Positions 6,242 to 7,261 of a stretch of DNA of 7,261 nt are shown piece after piece (within the stretch, counting starts at the first letter, position 1; each line of letters begins with the position of its first letter). The position numbers and the translations under genes were made by a program. The notes under the pieces are model-generated. The model did no database searches, had not been told where the DNA came from, and saw only the letters and a list, made by a program, of their open reading frames with translations. Source of the stretch: Bacteroidaceae bacterium (GTDB taxonomy: Bacteria > Bacteroidota > Bacteroidia > Bacteroidales > Bacteroidaceae); assembly GCA_028709135.1 (NCBI GenBank), contig JAQVXN010000091.1:1-7261 (forward strand), read 5' to 3'.

Positions 6242-7261
6242 ATGGAAACAGTTAAAGAAAGAAATCCGTGGGCATGGATCCCTACGCTCTATTTTGCAGA
6301 AGGCATTCCCTACGTGATGGTCATGGTTATCGCCGAAATGATGTATAAACGTCTTGGACTATCAAACACCGACGCTGCGCTCTATACGAGCTGGCTCTAT
6401 TTGCCATGGGTCATCAAACCCATTTGGAGTCCATTGGTAGATTTGTTTAAGACCAAACGTTGGTGGATTGTCATGATGCAGTTTTTTGCCGGAGCAGGAT
6501 TAGCTGGTGTGGCTTTCACTATAAAAGCCCCCCATGCCATACAATGGTCTCTCGCCTTTTTCTGGCTCGTAGCCTTTAGTAGCGCCACTCACGACATTGC
6601 TGCGGACGGGTTCTATATGATTGCTCTCAATACATACAAGCAAAGTCTCTTTGTGGGAATCCGCAGTACATTCTACCGCGTAGCGAATATTGTAGGACAG
6701 GGCATCACGCTCATGGTAGCAGGTAATATGGAAACTTATTATCGCAATGTTCCTAAGGCATGGAATATGACCATGGGATGTGTGGCGTTTATCTTTCTAG
6801 GATTTGCCATCTACCATTTTTTTATTCTTCCTAGGCCAAAAGCAGATCACTCCACAATGGAAGTCAAACATCAAGAGTTCTTTAAGGACTTCATGAGTAC
6901 ATTTGTATCTTTTTTCCAGAAACCCGGAGTCTGGGCTGCCATTGCATTCATGCTTCTTTATCGGCTGCCGGAAGCCCTACTGGCTAAGATAAATCCACTT
7001 TTTCTCATTGACCCTGTCAGCAAGGGCGGCTTGGGATTGACAACTTCTCAAGTTGGTTTGGCAAATGGCACCTTGGGCATTATCGGCCTCACGTTTGGAG
7101 GCATCATCGGCGGGATTATCACCACTCGCGGAGGCCTCAAAAAATGGCTTTGGCCCATGGTGTGGAGTATTACGCTGCCCGTTATTGTCTATGTTTATAT
7201 GAGCTTTGCCCAACCAGACAATTTTGGGCTCGTCTGCGGCTGCATCTTTATTGAACAATTT
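6242..7261 (+). CDS. AmpG-like MFS permease (PAT family), 3' end cut by window edge
   Basis: The visible 340 residues form a polytopic inner-membrane protein with about nine hydrophobic segments (roughly residues 10-35, 47-66, 74-94, 100-115, 140-160, 178-198, 226-246, 262-286 and 297-317). The start region (NPWAWIPTLYFAEGIPY, 8-24), the loop TSWLYLPWVIKPIWSPLVD (49-67) and THDIAADGFY (116-125, with Asp118 and Asp122) are typical of the peptide/acetyl-CoA/drug (PAT) transporter group that includes AmpG. AmpG imports GlcNAc-anhydroMurNAc peptides for cell wall recycling. That substrate is inferred from family and from the neighbouring SpoIID-containing gene; other PAT members carry other substrates, so no symbol is given. 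The ATG at 6242 lies 44 bases after the stop of the fusion gene with no promoter or terminator seen between them, which suggests one operon. About 80-100 residues and the remaining membrane segments are probably missing at the right edge. Confidence 0.9.
   Translation, partial: METVKERNPWAWIPTLYFAEGIPYVMVMVIAEMMYKRLGLSNTDAALYTSWLYLPWVIKPIWSPLVDLFKTKRWWIVMMQFFAGAGLAGVAFTIKAPHAIQWSLAFFWLVAFSSATHDIAADGFYMIALNTYKQSLFVGIRSTFYRVANIVGQGITLMVAGNMETYYRNVPKAWNMTMGCVAFIFLGFAIYHFFILPRPKADHSTMEVKHQEFFKDFMSTFVSFFQKPGVWAAIAFMLLYRLPEALLAKINPLFLIDPVSKGGLGLTTSQVGLANGTLGIIGLTFGGIIGGIITTRGGLKKWLWPMVWSITLPVIVYVYMSFAQPDNFGLVCGCIFIEQF

Noticed and set aside
1..7261. tRNA, rRNA, CRISPR array, insertion sequence or phage genes
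   Set aside because: I saw no cloverleaf-like sequence, regularly spaced direct repeats, transposase or integrase motifs, or terminal inverted repeats on either strand.

Overview
The window looks like chromosome from a member of the Bacteroidota, most likely the order Bacteroidales. Three things support this. The S1 protein has the six-repeat layout and sequence style of that group. A promoter of the Bacteroides type (TTTG, 19 bases, TAnnTTTG) precedes the large gene. The gene starts lack Shine-Dalgarno sequences, apart from weak purine matches. The base composition is moderate and even, with no sign of mobile DNA, RNA genes or CRISPR. No species is claimed.

Layout. Positions 1-1475 (minus strand) hold the first 491 codons of rpsA, which runs off the left edge. 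A 186-base divergent gap (1476-1661) separates it from a small lipoprotein gene on the plus strand (1662-2207). After a 141-base gap containing a strong promoter comes a 1282-codon gene (2349-6197). It encodes a fusion of a degenerate GT-A-like domain, a GT2 glycosyltransferase domain, a HIT/GalT-like nucleotidyltransferase or phosphorylase domain (the type called DUF4922) and a SpoIID/LytB domain. Forty-four bases later starts an AmpG-like permease gene of the MFS/PAT type (6242 to the right edge, 340 codons seen).

How the genes may work together. The permease belongs to a group that includes AmpG, which imports anhydro-muropeptides. SpoIID proteins are lytic transglycosylases that release 1,6-anhydro-MurNAc ends from glycan strands. 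Their tight co-directional linkage, and the presence of sugar-transfer and nucleotide-sugar-type domains in the same polypeptide, suggest a module for peptidoglycan turnover or recycling. The key oddity is that the fusion has no visible signal peptide or membrane segment, so its SpoIID domain would sit in the cytoplasm with the other enzymatic domains. This is the observation most worth following up. The rpsA gene and the lipoprotein gene have no evident link to the module.
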